The translations under genes and the position numbers were made by a program. From positions 496,001-560,000 of the forward strand of contig CAWIEX010000011.1 in NCBI GenBank assembly GCA_963835295.1: a stretch of DNA of 64,000 nucleotides, given 5' to 3'. The stretch is from JAOPZW01 sp963835295. Lineage in GTDB: Bacteria > Actinomycetota > Thermoleophilia > Solirubrobacterales > Solirubrobacteraceae. Positions within the stretch are counted from its first letter, which is position 1; every line of letters begins with the position of its first letter. The notes beneath the pieces were generated by a model that worked only from the letters and a program-made list of their open reading frames with translations, was not told the origin of the DNA and searched no databases. Of this stretch, positions 19,437-29,125 are shown one piece after another.

Positions 19437-21140
19437 ATGCCATCGGGCACGGTCGCAGTCCTGGGCGGCGGCGTCGCCGGGCTGTCAGCCGCGCACGAGC
19501 TGGTCGAGCGCGGCTTCTCGGTCACCGTCTACGAGCGCAGCGCTCGCTTCGGCGGCAAGGCGCGCAGCTACGGGGTGCGGGGGTCGGGGACCGACGGGCG
19601 CCATGACCTGCCGGCCGAGCACGGCTTCCGCTTCTTCCCCGGCTTCTACCAACACCTGCCCGACACGATGAAGCGGATCCCCGGCCCGCGGCCCGGCCAC
19701 CCCGTCTTCGACGAGCTGGTGGCCGCCGACCGGATGATGCTCGCGCGGGAGAACGGCGCCGACGAGCTCATCACCGCGGCGCACGCGCCGGCCTCGCTCG
19801 ACGACTTCGCTGCGGTCACGAAGTTCATGTTCACGGTCTGCACGGGCCTCGGGATCTCGGCCGAGGACCAGGCCTTCTTCGTCGATCGGCTGCTGGTGCT
19901 GCTGACGAGCTGCGACGAGCGCCGCTTCGGGCAATGGGAGAAGCAGTCGTGGTGGCAGTTCGTCGACGCCGAGCACCGCTCGGCGGGCTTTCGCCGCTTC
20001 CTGGCCGACGGCCTCACCCGCATGCTGGTCGCCGCGCAGGCGCAGGAGATCAGCGCGCGCACCGGGGGCTACATCCTGCTGCAGCTGATCTTCGACCTCT
20101 CGCGCGCGGGCGGCCACGCCGACCGCCTGCTCGACGGGCCGACGAGCGAGGTGTGGATCGATCCCTGGGTCGCGTACCTGCGCGGCGCCGGGGTGGACCT
20201 GCGGACCGACGCCGAGGTCGACGGGATCGACTGCGTGCATGGACGGATCGCCGGGGTGACGGTCGACCACCACGGCACGCGGGAGACGGTGACCGCGGAC
20301 CACTACGTCGCGGCGATGCCGGTCGAGCAGCTGCGCCCGCTCCTGAGCACCGAGCTGGTTCGCGCCGAGCCGCGCCTGGACGGGACCCGCCGGCTGCGCA
20401 CGCGCTGGATGAACGGGGTCATGTTCTACCTGCACCGCGACGTGCCGATCCTGGCCGGGCACACCATCTACAGCGACTCCGACTGGGCGCTGACCTCGAT
20501 CTCGCAGCGCCAGTTCTGGCCACGCACCGACTTCGCGGATCTCGGCGACGGGCACGTCGGCGGCGTCCTCTCGGTCGACGTGTCCGATTGGGAGCGCCCG
20601 TCGCGACGCACGGGCAAGGTCGCCTCGAAGTGCAGCGCCGACGAGATCAAGGCCGAGGTGTGGGCGCAGCTCAAGGACCACCTCAACGACCCGGGGCACG
20701 TCGTCCTCGAGGACGGCAACCTCGCGAGCGCGTTCCTCGACGAGGACATCACCTTCCCCAACCCGAGCGCCGCCGCGAACGCCGAGCCGCTGCTCATCAA
20801 CACCGCGGGCTCGTGGGCCGATCGGCCCGAGGCGGTGACCAGCGTGCCCAACCTCTTCCTCGCCTCGGACTTCGTGCGCACGCACACGGACCTCGCCACG
20901 ATGGAGGGCGCGAACGAGGCCGCGCGCCGCGCGGTCAACGGGATCCTCGACGCCGCGCGCTCGAGCGCCCGGCGCTGCGACATTTGGAAGCTCGCCGAGC
21001 CGGCGATCTTCGGCCCGGCGCGCCTGCTCGACCGCGTGCGCTGGACGCTCGGCCGCCGGCCGGCCAAGCCGCCGCTGCGAGTCACCGCAGACGGCGGGCT
21101 CGAGCCGGCTGGGCTCGTCGGGCGCCTGACCCTGCGCTAG
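19437..21140 (+). CDS. FAD-dependent amine-oxidase/phytoene-desaturase-like oxidoreductase
   Basis: This 567-residue flavoprotein has the dinucleotide fold VAVLGGGVAGLSAAHELVER at residues 5-25. The second FAD motif is FSVTVYERSARFGGKARSY. HGFRFFPGFYQHL is a substrate-side motif found in desaturase-like members of the family. A C-terminal FAD motif is also present (PNLFLASDFVRTHTDLATME, then GANEAARRAVNGIL). Relatives include hydroxysqualene dehydroxylase (HpnE) and carotenoid desaturases; no isoprenoid gene is in the window, so the substrate is open. It starts 10 bp after the molybdopterin gene on the same strand and is probably cotranscribed. Confidence 0.85.
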   Translation: MPSGTVAVLGGGVAGLSAAHELVERGFSVTVYERSARFGGKARSYGVRGSGTDGRHDLPAEHGFRFFPGFYQHLPDTMKRIPGPRPGHPVFDELVAADRMMLARENGADELITAAHAPASLDDFAAVTKFMFTVCTGLGISAEDQAFFVDRLLVLLTSCDERRFGQWEKQSWWQFVDAEHRSAGFRRFLADGLTRMLVAAQAQEISARTGGYILLQLIFDLSRAGGHADRLLDGPTSEVWIDPWVAYLRGAGVDLRTDAEVDGIDCVHGRIAGVTVDHHGTRETVTADHYVAAMPVEQLRPLLSTELVRAEPRLDGTRRLRTRWMNGVMFYLHRDVPILAGHTIYSDSDWALTSISQRQFWPRTDFADLGDGHVGGVLSVDVSDWERPSRRTGKVASKCSADEIKAEVWAQLKDHLNDPGHVVLEDGNLASAFLDEDITFPNPSAAANAEPLLINTAGSWADRPEAVTSVPNLFLASDFVRTHTDLATMEGANEAARRAVNGILDAARSSARRCDIWKLAEPAIFGPARLLDRVRWTLGRRPAKPPLRVTADGGLEPAGLVGRLTLR

Positions 21141-21154
21141 GCGCTCGCGCTCGG

Positions 21155-21970
21155 TCAGACCTGGATGCCGTAGGCCTCGGTGAAGGCGGCCTGCGCGTAG
21201 TCGAGCGACGCGTAGGCGAAGCCCTTGTCGCCCCAGCCGGTGCCCCAGCTGTTGCGGATGATGATGCGGTCCTTCTTGTAGCCCACCATGGCCACGCAGT
21301 GCCCGCCGCGGGTGTGGTCGGCGTCGTACTCGTCCATGTTGCCGTTGTTGTCGGTCGCGGCGTCCCACGCGGTGTCGACGTCCAGGCGCGTGAGGATCGG
21401 GCCCTTCGTGGCCAGCCACGTCTTCCAGTTGCCGAGCGTCGTGCCGAGGTTGAAGTAGGTGAGGATCTTCAGCTGCGACGCGAGCGCGTAGAAGGTCTGG
21501 GTGTCGCCGGTGTAGAGCGCGCCGGACGCGAACGGGAGCACGGAGTCGCGCACGGCGCCGAACTTGCGCGCGACGTCGAGCGCCGACTTGAGGCTCGTGC
21601 CCTCGGTCTCGATGAACGAGGTCGGCTGGGTGGTGAAGGCGTCGGTCTCCTTGGAGGCCATCCAGATGAAGCGCGGCGCGAGCAGCTCGTTGTTCTTGAT
21701 CCGCCCCGCCTGGACGAAGTGCCAGCGCAGGAGCCCGTCGGCCGTCCCCCACCCGACGCACGACCCCGTGGACCCCTGGTCGTTGATCTTCCACCACGCC
21801 GCGCGCAGGTCCTTGCTGGGCGGGATGGTGGCCGCGGCGGCCACGGCATCGGTGCGCGCCGCGTGCTCGAAGGTGTAGTCCTGCTCGGTCTTCTTGGACG
21901 GCAGGCAGTTGAGGATCCGCTTCGGCTGCGCGGATCGACGCCTGGTCGTCCGTCGCTTCGGTGCGGGCAT
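21155..21970 (-). CDS. Papain-like (C1 family) cysteine peptidase
   Basis: This 271-residue protein carries the C1 catalytic set: oxyanion Gln and nucleophile Cys in NDQGSTGSCVGWGTADGL, His in TRGGHCVAMVGYKK, and Asn in IIIRNSWGTGWGDKGFAY. The N-terminus is basic (APKRRTTRRRSAQPKR) without a clear signal peptide. The Cys is near residue 70, so any propeptide is short. SCVGWG differs from the CGSCWA of papain; this variant is common in bacterial C1 proteins. It is convergent with the FAD gene (15 bp between stops). AGGAGG precedes the ATG at 21970. The 184 bp upstream, to the ccmF stop, hold no recognised gene. Confidence 0.88.
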   Translation of the reverse strand: MPAPKRRTTRRRSAQPKRILNCLPSKKTEQDYTFEHAARTDAVAAAATIPPSKDLRAAWWKINDQGSTGSCVGWGTADGLLRWHFVQAGRIKNNELLAPRFIWMASKETDAFTTQPTSFIETEGTSLKSALDVARKFGAVRDSVLPFASGALYTGDTQTFYALASQLKILTYFNLGTTLGNWKTWLATKGPILTRLDVDTAWDAATDNNGNMDEYDADHTRGGHCVAMVGYKKDRIIIRNSWGTGWGDKGFAYASLDYAQAAFTEAYGIQV

Positions 21971-22154
21971 GGCGATACCTCCTGGTCCGGGACGCTGGGG
22001 GCCCAGCGGCCCATTGGGGAACGGGGGCGCGGCGCGAGCCTAACGCCGCCGGCGGTGCCAGCGCACGAGCCGGCTCTCAGGGGCGTGACGCGGCGTCGCT
22101 CGGGGTCGGGCCGGTCCCGCTCATGAATCGGCACCGCCCAGGCGTCGGGCAAGA

Positions 22155-24316
<2,162 letters not shown>

Positions 24317-24320
<4 letters not shown>

Positions 24321-24715
24321 GAGGGCATCCTCGTCGTGAACTTCGACGGGCACTTCGTGATCAGCGAGTCCCGCTGGCCGACGAATCCGGCGCCGTGCCT
24401 GCGCACGGTGACGATCACCTCGCGTCCTTCCCGGAAGGCATCGGGCACGGCTCCCACGTACGTCACCGGCACGGAGACGGTGCCCGTGCGATCGCGCACG
24501 CGGAAGCCCAGCGTGCCGTCGACACGACGCAGCGAGCCGGTGAGCACGGTGCCCGTGAGCTGATAGGAGCGACCACCGCCGACGTGAAGCAGCTGGCTCG
24601 GGCTCTTCGCAGGGCTCGAGGCGGTGAAGCTCGCATAGGCCAGCCCGCCCGCGAGCAGCACGGCGAGTGTGAGCGCCACCACGAGCCTGATCCGGCGCCG
24701 GCGCCTGGGATCCAC
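24317..24715 (-). CDS. ccmE: Cytochrome c maturation protein CcmE, cysteine variant
   Basis: This 132-residue heme chaperone is anchored by an N-terminal helix (RRRRIRLVVALTLAVLLAGG) with an OB-fold outside. It receives heme from CcmC and passes it to CcmF. Family strands are clear: YQLTGTVLTGSL, LGFRVRDRTGTVSVPVTYVG and VPDAFREGREVIV. The heme-attaching residue is His in HxxxY for most CcmE. Here the site reads LITKCPSKFT, a CxxxF form related to the CxxxY variant known from some Gram-positive bacteria, deltaproteobacteria and archaea. The 3' end overlaps ccmF by four bases. Confidence 0.9.
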
Positions 24716-24733
24716 GGCATCACCACCCCGGCC

Positions 24734-27700
24734 TCATGGCGTGACCACCGCGCTGCGTTGCGGCGCTGGCTGGTGCGCGCCAACCGCCGGCTCGCGCTCC
24801 CCGCCGCCTGGCAGGTTGAAGCCCGCGAACATGAGCGAAATGCCGAGGAGCTGGCCCAGGTAGACGAACGAGTACTCGCCCGCGCGCGTCATGCTGGTGG
24901 AGAGCGCCAGGACGAGAGCGCCGCCCGCGATCCAGAGGTTGGCCCGCACCCGACGGCGTCGCGCCACCGAGTAGAGCGCACCGCCCAGCAGGAACAGGGT
25001 GCCGAAGGAGTTGAGCGCGATCGCCCAGATGAAGGCGTTCCCGCCCAGCGCGCCGTCGAGGGGCGGCCCGCCGCTCGGCGGGTGGGCGAGCATGCTGGGG
25101 TGCACCGGCGCCAGTCCCACCGCCGCAGTGGCCGCGACCGTGGCCACCAGCAGTCCGCCCAGCAGCGCGTCGCGCGCGCGCGGGCGCAGCTGTAGCCAGG
25201 CCGAGCCCGCGCCCAGCCAGGCGACCGTGAGCACGCCACCGGAGAGGTAGTAGCCGCGGAACAGGCCCGGGCTCCACCCCGATCCCTGCGCGATCGCCTC
25301 GCAGGCCGTGGCCGCCGCGAAGAGCAGGAAGCCGCCGGCCCAGAGCAGCTTCTCCCCCGCGCGCCGGCAGCGGAAGGAGCGCAGGAGCAAGATCGCGAAC
25401 AGCAATGCCAGCAGCGCGGCCGCGATGGGCAGCAGCGAGCTCGACACGGCCGGCGCCGAGCGGCCCGAGTCGCCCGCGATCGCCGTGACGGCCGCGCCCG
25501 GCGCGACCACGGTCATGTAGATGAAGTCGCGATCGCCGAACATGCCTTCGTGGGAGGCGCTGATCATGTAGCGGCCCGGGCGCACCGTACGCTCGGGCGC
25601 GAGCGTCAGCGAGGTGTGCGACCGGCGCAGTACGGTCAGCGCGATGCGCGCGCCGCGGTCGACGTCGAAGAGCTCGTAGGCCCCGGGCCGGTCCACCGCC
25701 GCCGAGCGTATGAGCAGGCTGCGGACGTCGCGCGCGTGCACGCGCAGCGCGTCCGCCGGATAGGGGTTCTGCGGGTCGCGCCAACCGAACAGCTTCACGT
25801 TCCCGCGCGGCGTGTCGAGGAACTGGCCCGTGATCTCCGGCGTGAATCGCTTCTCGTAGGAGTAGCGCAGCGTCGTGGTCCCCAGGCCGCTCACCGCTGG
25901 GACGATCGGCAGCGCCACGAGCACCAGCGCGATCGCGCCGACCCCCGCGGCGATGCGACCACGCGAGGTTGCCGGCAACCGGCGACGGCGATGGCGGGGC
26001 GGCGTTCGCGGTCCCTCGAACCTGATCAGCCGCCGACGGTGTGCTCTGTGGAGCATGCCCGCCGACAACAGCGCGCTCAGCGGCAGCCACACGAACTCCA
26101 CCCTCCAGCCGATATCGCGCAGCGGGCCCTGACCGAAGGGCGAGAACGCGAGCGGGATCACGGCCCATGCCAGTGCCGGCCCCACGATGAGGATGACCAG
26201 CGCCGCGATCGGGAAACCGGCGAACAGCCAGCCGACGCCGGGAAACCCCAGCAGCCCCATGGGCAGTTCGTAGGCGACGAGCATCGCCGGGCGCAGCCGG
26301 CGAACCCGCCTTGGGATCCTGCCGGTGTACGCGACCGGAGCGGCCCGCAGGATCGCACGGCTGTGCCCCCGGTACCCGGCGGTCAAGCGCCACGCTGCCT
26401 GCGCGTACGCGCCGAAGCCTACGCCGACGGCGATTGCCGCGGGGACCATGACGAGGGCCGACCACGGCTCCAGCGAGGCGACCGCGGGCCCGAAGCTCGT
26501 GCCGCCGGTGACGCGCCGCGCGGCCAGGGCCGCGAACGCGATCCCAGCCGCGTAGTAGATGCCCATGCCGGAGGCGATCCCTACGGTCGCCACCCGCACT
26601 TGCCTGCGCGGCCACGCCTCGCCCGACTGCCTGCGCATCAGGGCCAGGGCCAGTGCCAGCAGGATCGGCATCAGCCCGCCGAGCATGTTCAGCTGGGCGT
26701 GGAGGTTCACGATCACGTCGCCCGCGTCACCGCTCTCGTCGAGCAGCTCGTTCACGGCTGGGAACGCCTGGACGGGACCTTGGAGCGTGCCGACGGCGAG
26801 CGCGGCGCAGCCGGCCAGGATGAGCGGCCGTACCGGGCTGGGCGACGTCCACACCGAGCGAGCGACCAGCCACAGCAGCGTCCAGAAGCCTGCGAGCATC
26901 GCCAGCCCAGCGCCCATGATCAGGAACGGGTGCAGCGCGGTGGCCGCCTCTGCCTGCTCGGGCGTGAGGCCACGGGCCACCACCAGGTGGCCCTCGTGGA
27001 AGCCGAGGTACAGGGCCGTGAAGTAGAAGGCGAGCGAGCCACCGAGGAGGAGCCAGTAGCAGCGGTTGACGAGTCGCTGCGCCGGTGCGGTCCCTCCGAG
27101 CAGCGGCAAGAGGTAGAAGAGCCCCCCGGCGACCAGCATCGTTAGGCCGGTGACGAGGTTGACGTGAGCGTGGCTGATCGGGTCGATCCACTCGCCCGCG
27201 TGCTGGGCCCGGTACAGCCAGTCCGCGTTCTTCGGCTGGACCTGGATCACGCCCTGCACGGTGCCCGCGGTGAGCGCCGCCGCGCCGGTGAGCAGGAACT
27301 TCCAGAGGTGGGCGTTCGGCTTGGGCACGCGCACGAGGCGCGCCTGGAAGATCGTCAGGGCCACGTTGGCCGCGAAGCACCAGTACCCCACGCCCATCAC
27401 GCCCGCGCTCGCCCCCACCGGCACCCGGTACCAGTTGCCCATGTGCCTCTTGGCCACCTGGTAGTCCCAGCCGCGCTCCACGAGCCGGCCGATCGTGATC
27501 CCGTTCGCGATCAATGCGATGTAGAAGCCGAGCAGCCCGGCGGCCGTGAACCAGAACGCCGCGTGCGCGAGGCCGTTGCTGGCAAGCGGCCGCCCGACGA
27601 CACGGGGAAGCACGTACCAGCACACCCCGGTCGCGATGAGGGTCCCGCCGCCCACGATCATCACGTGCGTGTTCGACAGATCGCGCACGAGGTGGCCCGC

Positions 27701-27964
27701 GTACCCGGCCCGCGCCTCCCACTCGGCGGCCCAGGGCAGGTTCTTGGCGACCATGTGCAGCGAGCCGAGGATCAGGAACGCCGCTCCGGCGATGAAGTAC
27801 TTGGCGAGCTTGCCGTCCTGTGCCGCGAGCTCGTGGTCCGCGTAGGGCTCGGTCCGCAGCGGCGGCGCGCGCCCCGGCAACAGGCGCATCACCGCGACCA
27901 CCACCACCGCGATGTCCGCCAGGTAGATCAGGAACTGCAGCGAGGTGAGGTGCTGCAGGTACAC
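24734..27964 (-). CDS. Large heme-copper-oxidase-like membrane protein with extra C-terminal domains
   Basis: This 1076-residue protein has about 20 hydrophobic segments. Residues 1-530 resemble subunit I of cbb3/NO-reductase-type oxidases. Three internal repeats are visible: GSLHMVAKN ... LSNTHVMIVGGG; GTVQGVIQ ... ISHAHVNLVTGL; GTLQGPVQ ... VNLHAQLNMLGG. This echoes the three-fold pseudosymmetry of that superfamily. The HH pair and the YxHN motif that bind CuB in the neighbouring CcoN are not seen, so catalysis is doubtful. Residues about 690-850 form a soluble beta-rich domain (VKLFGWRDPQNPYPADALRV, SASHEGMFGDRDFIYM), followed by about seven more helices. Heme binding or electron entry for the oxidase is an inference from the operon. 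It lies 18 bp upstream of ccmE. Confidence 0.75.
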   Translation of the reverse strand: MYLQHLTSLQFLIYLADIAVVVVAVMRLLPGRAPPLRTEPYADHELAAQDGKLAKYFIAGAAFLILGSLHMVAKNLPWAAEWEARAGYAGHLVRDLSNTHVMIVGGGTLIATGVCWYVLPRVVGRPLASNGLAHAAFWFTAAGLLGFYIALIANGITIGRLVERGWDYQVAKRHMGNWYRVPVGASAGVMGVGYWCFAANVALTIFQARLVRVPKPNAHLWKFLLTGAAALTAGTVQGVIQVQPKNADWLYRAQHAGEWIDPISHAHVNLVTGLTMLVAGGLFYLLPLLGGTAPAQRLVNRCYWLLLGGSLAFYFTALYLGFHEGHLVVARGLTPEQAEAATALHPFLIMGAGLAMLAGFWTLLWLVARSVWTSPSPVRPLILAGCAALAVGTLQGPVQAFPAVNELLDESGDAGDVIVNLHAQLNMLGGLMPILLALALALMRRQSGEAWPRRQVRVATVGIASGMGIYYAAGIAFAALAARRVTGGTSFGPAVASLEPWSALVMVPAAIAVGVGFGAYAQAAWRLTAGYRGHSRAILRAAPVAYTGRIPRRVRRLRPAMLVAYELPMGLLGFPGVGWLFAGFPIAALVILIVGPALAWAVIPLAFSPFGQGPLRDIGWRVEFVWLPLSALLSAGMLHRAHRRRLIRFEGPRTPPRHRRRRLPATSRGRIAAGVGAIALVLVALPIVPAVSGLGTTTLRYSYEKRFTPEITGQFLDTPRGNVKLFGWRDPQNPYPADALRVHARDVRSLLIRSAAVDRPGAYELFDVDRGARIALTVLRRSHTSLTLAPERTVRPGRYMISASHEGMFGDRDFIYMTVVAPGAAVTAIAGDSGRSAPAVSSSLLPIAAALLALLFAILLLRSFRCRRAGEKLLWAGGFLLFAAATACEAIAQGSGWSPGLFRGYYLSGGVLTVAWLGAGSAWLQLRPRARDALLGGLLVATVAATAAVGLAPVHPSMLAHPPSGGPPLDGALGGNAFIWAIALNSFGTLFLLGGALYSVARRRRVRANLWIAGGALVLALSTSMTRAGEYSFVYLGQLLGISLMFAGFNLPGGGEREPAVGAHQPAPQRSAVVTP

Positions 27965-27974
27965 CGGCGGCGGC

Positions 27975-28166
27975 TCAGCGCAGCCCGGGCTCGACGAAGT
28001 AGATCGTGAGCATGATCGCCAGGTACACCACGATCATCAGCGCGAGGATGGCCCAGGCGCGATAGGTCGCGCGACGGGAGTGCCGAGCTCCGGCGGCGCC
28101 GATGTCGCGATAGCCGTAGAGCGGGCGGGCTGGGCGCAGCCCTCGCCGCCGCCGCTCGTCGGCCAT
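27975..28166 (-). CDS. Small single-helix membrane protein of the oxidase operon
   Basis: This 63-residue protein has an ATG at 28166 whose first base is the last base of the upstream stop (TGATG). The N-terminal half is basic (DERRRRGLRPARPLYGYRD). One transmembrane helix lies near the end (WAILALMIVVYLAIMLTIYF), closing VEPGLR. It may be a CcoQ/CcoS-like accessory peptide that stabilises the oxidase; this rests on size and position only. The next gene starts 10 bp downstream. Confidence 0.7.
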   Translation of the reverse strand: MADERRRRGLRPARPLYGYRDIGAAGARHSRRATYRAWAILALMIVVYLAIMLTIYFVEPGLR

Positions 28167-28486
28167 CAGAAGATCTTCTCCATGACCAGGCTTCTCTCCA
28201 GTTGGATGTCGCCGCCCATGTCGGCGATCAGGCGCTCGAACGTGTAGCCGCGCTCCAAGAACGCTTCGAGCTGTCCGAGGGTGTCCCACGACGTGTAGCA
28301 ATGGATGCGCACCGCCTCGTCGGGGGCGGCGCGGATGAAGACGTCAAAGCGCTGGCAGCCGGGGTACTCCTGCACGTGGCCCTTCAGCGCCTGCAGCGAG
28401 CCGTAGAGGCGCGACCAGTCCTCGTTCACCACGACGACCTCGCTGCACGTCGAGTAGACGACGATCGGCAGGGCCTCGGTCCACAT
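28166..28486 (-). CDS. Small dimeric alpha/beta-barrel (ABM-like) protein
   Basis: This 106-residue soluble protein reads MWTEALPIVVYSTCSEVVVV, then SLQALKGHVQEYPGCQRFDV and IHCYTSWDTLGQLEAFLERG. The order strand, helix with P-G-C, strand, W-x-S/T, helix resembles antibiotic-biosynthesis-monooxygenase-like ferredoxin-fold proteins. Some of these handle heme. Start and stop overlap both neighbours (TGATG at each end), which fixes the boundaries. A heme-related role in this operon is only a guess. Confidence 0.7.
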   Translation of the reverse strand: MWTEALPIVVYSTCSEVVVVNEDWSRLYGSLQALKGHVQEYPGCQRFDVFIRAAPDEAVRIHCYTSWDTLGQLEAFLERGYTFERLIADMGGDIQLERSLVMEKIF

Positions 28487-28836
28487 CAGAACAGCTGCCC
28501 CGAGATGAGGTGGCCGATCACGAACTCCGCTCCGAACGCGACGATCACGAGCGTCACCACCCAGAAGAAGATGGGCACGCGTCCGGCCGCCTCCGTGGTG
28601 TAGCCGCCCCAGCGGTCCAGCGGGCTTATGCCGGTCTGTGGGTGGCTGCTGCGGTAGTCCCTGATCCAGAGGACGATGATGAGGCTGAGCACGACCACGA
28701 ATCCCCACACCCAGGCGAGCGAGGACCAGTCCACGTGCCAGGTCTCCGTCCGCCCGTGCGGAGCGAGCTGGTGGCTCTGGAGGTACAGGTAGTAGTCGTG
28801 CACCTTCTGGACCGAGTCACCCTTCGGCATCGCCAT
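28486..28836 (-). CDS. Two-helix membrane protein of the oxidase operon
   Basis: This 116-residue protein has a soluble start (DSVQKVHDYYLYLQSHQLAP), helix 1 (SLAWVWGFVVVLSLIIVLWI), a loop with DYRSSHPQTGISPLDRWGGY, and helix 2 (FFWVVTLVIVAFGAEFVIG). It resembles no family I can name. Translational coupling and position suggest an accessory subunit of the cbb3-type oxidase. The start overlaps the previous gene by 20 bases; a second Met two codons in is an alternative. Confidence 0.7.
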   Translation of the reverse strand: MAMPKGDSVQKVHDYYLYLQSHQLAPHGRTETWHVDWSSLAWVWGFVVVLSLIIVLWIRDYRSSHPQTGISPLDRWGGYTTEAAGRVPIFFWVVTLVIVAFGAEFVIGHLISGQLF

Positions 28837-29125
28837 CGCCCCATTCCTCTTCGTCCAGCGCCCAGTCCGGCGTGTAGTAGTCCTCCTCGTCGATCATCAG
28901 CGGGATCCGCGCCGCTTGCTCGAGGTTGTGGAAGTGGCCCGCCTTCCACGCCACGATGAACGCCACCAGGGCCAGGCCCGCGAACAGGAAGAAGGCGTCC
29001 ATCATCCAGTCGGCCATCACCCACTTGGACTGGTCGCTCTCGGGGGCGTCGTGCGCGAGGGCGGCGGTGGGCGCGCAGAGCCCAGCGACGAGCACGAGCG
29101 TGGCCATGCCGAGCCGCCGCCTCAT
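28817..29125 (-). CDS. Exported single-helix membrane protein of the oxidase operon
   Basis: This 102-residue protein has an N-terminal signal sequence (RRRLGMATLVLVAGLCAP, cleavage likely after TAALA). A short segment follows, then one transmembrane helix (MDAFFLFAGLALVAFIVAW) and an acidic tail (IDEEDYYTPDWALDEEEWGD). The ATG at 29125 overlaps the previous stop in ATGA. The single helix and acidic tail suggest a small oxidase subunit, but no family was recognised. Confidence 0.7.
   Translation of the reverse strand: MRRRLGMATLVLVAGLCAPTAALAHDAPESDQSKWVMADWMMDAFFLFAGLALVAFIVAWKAGHFHNLEQAARIPLMIDEEDYYTPDWALDEEEWGDGDAEG

Noticed and set aside
24395..27145. Several plus-strand frames opposite ccmE and the oxidase-like gene
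   Set aside because: The minus-strand genes show membrane helices and conserved motifs; the opposite frames are Arg/His/Gln-rich shadows.
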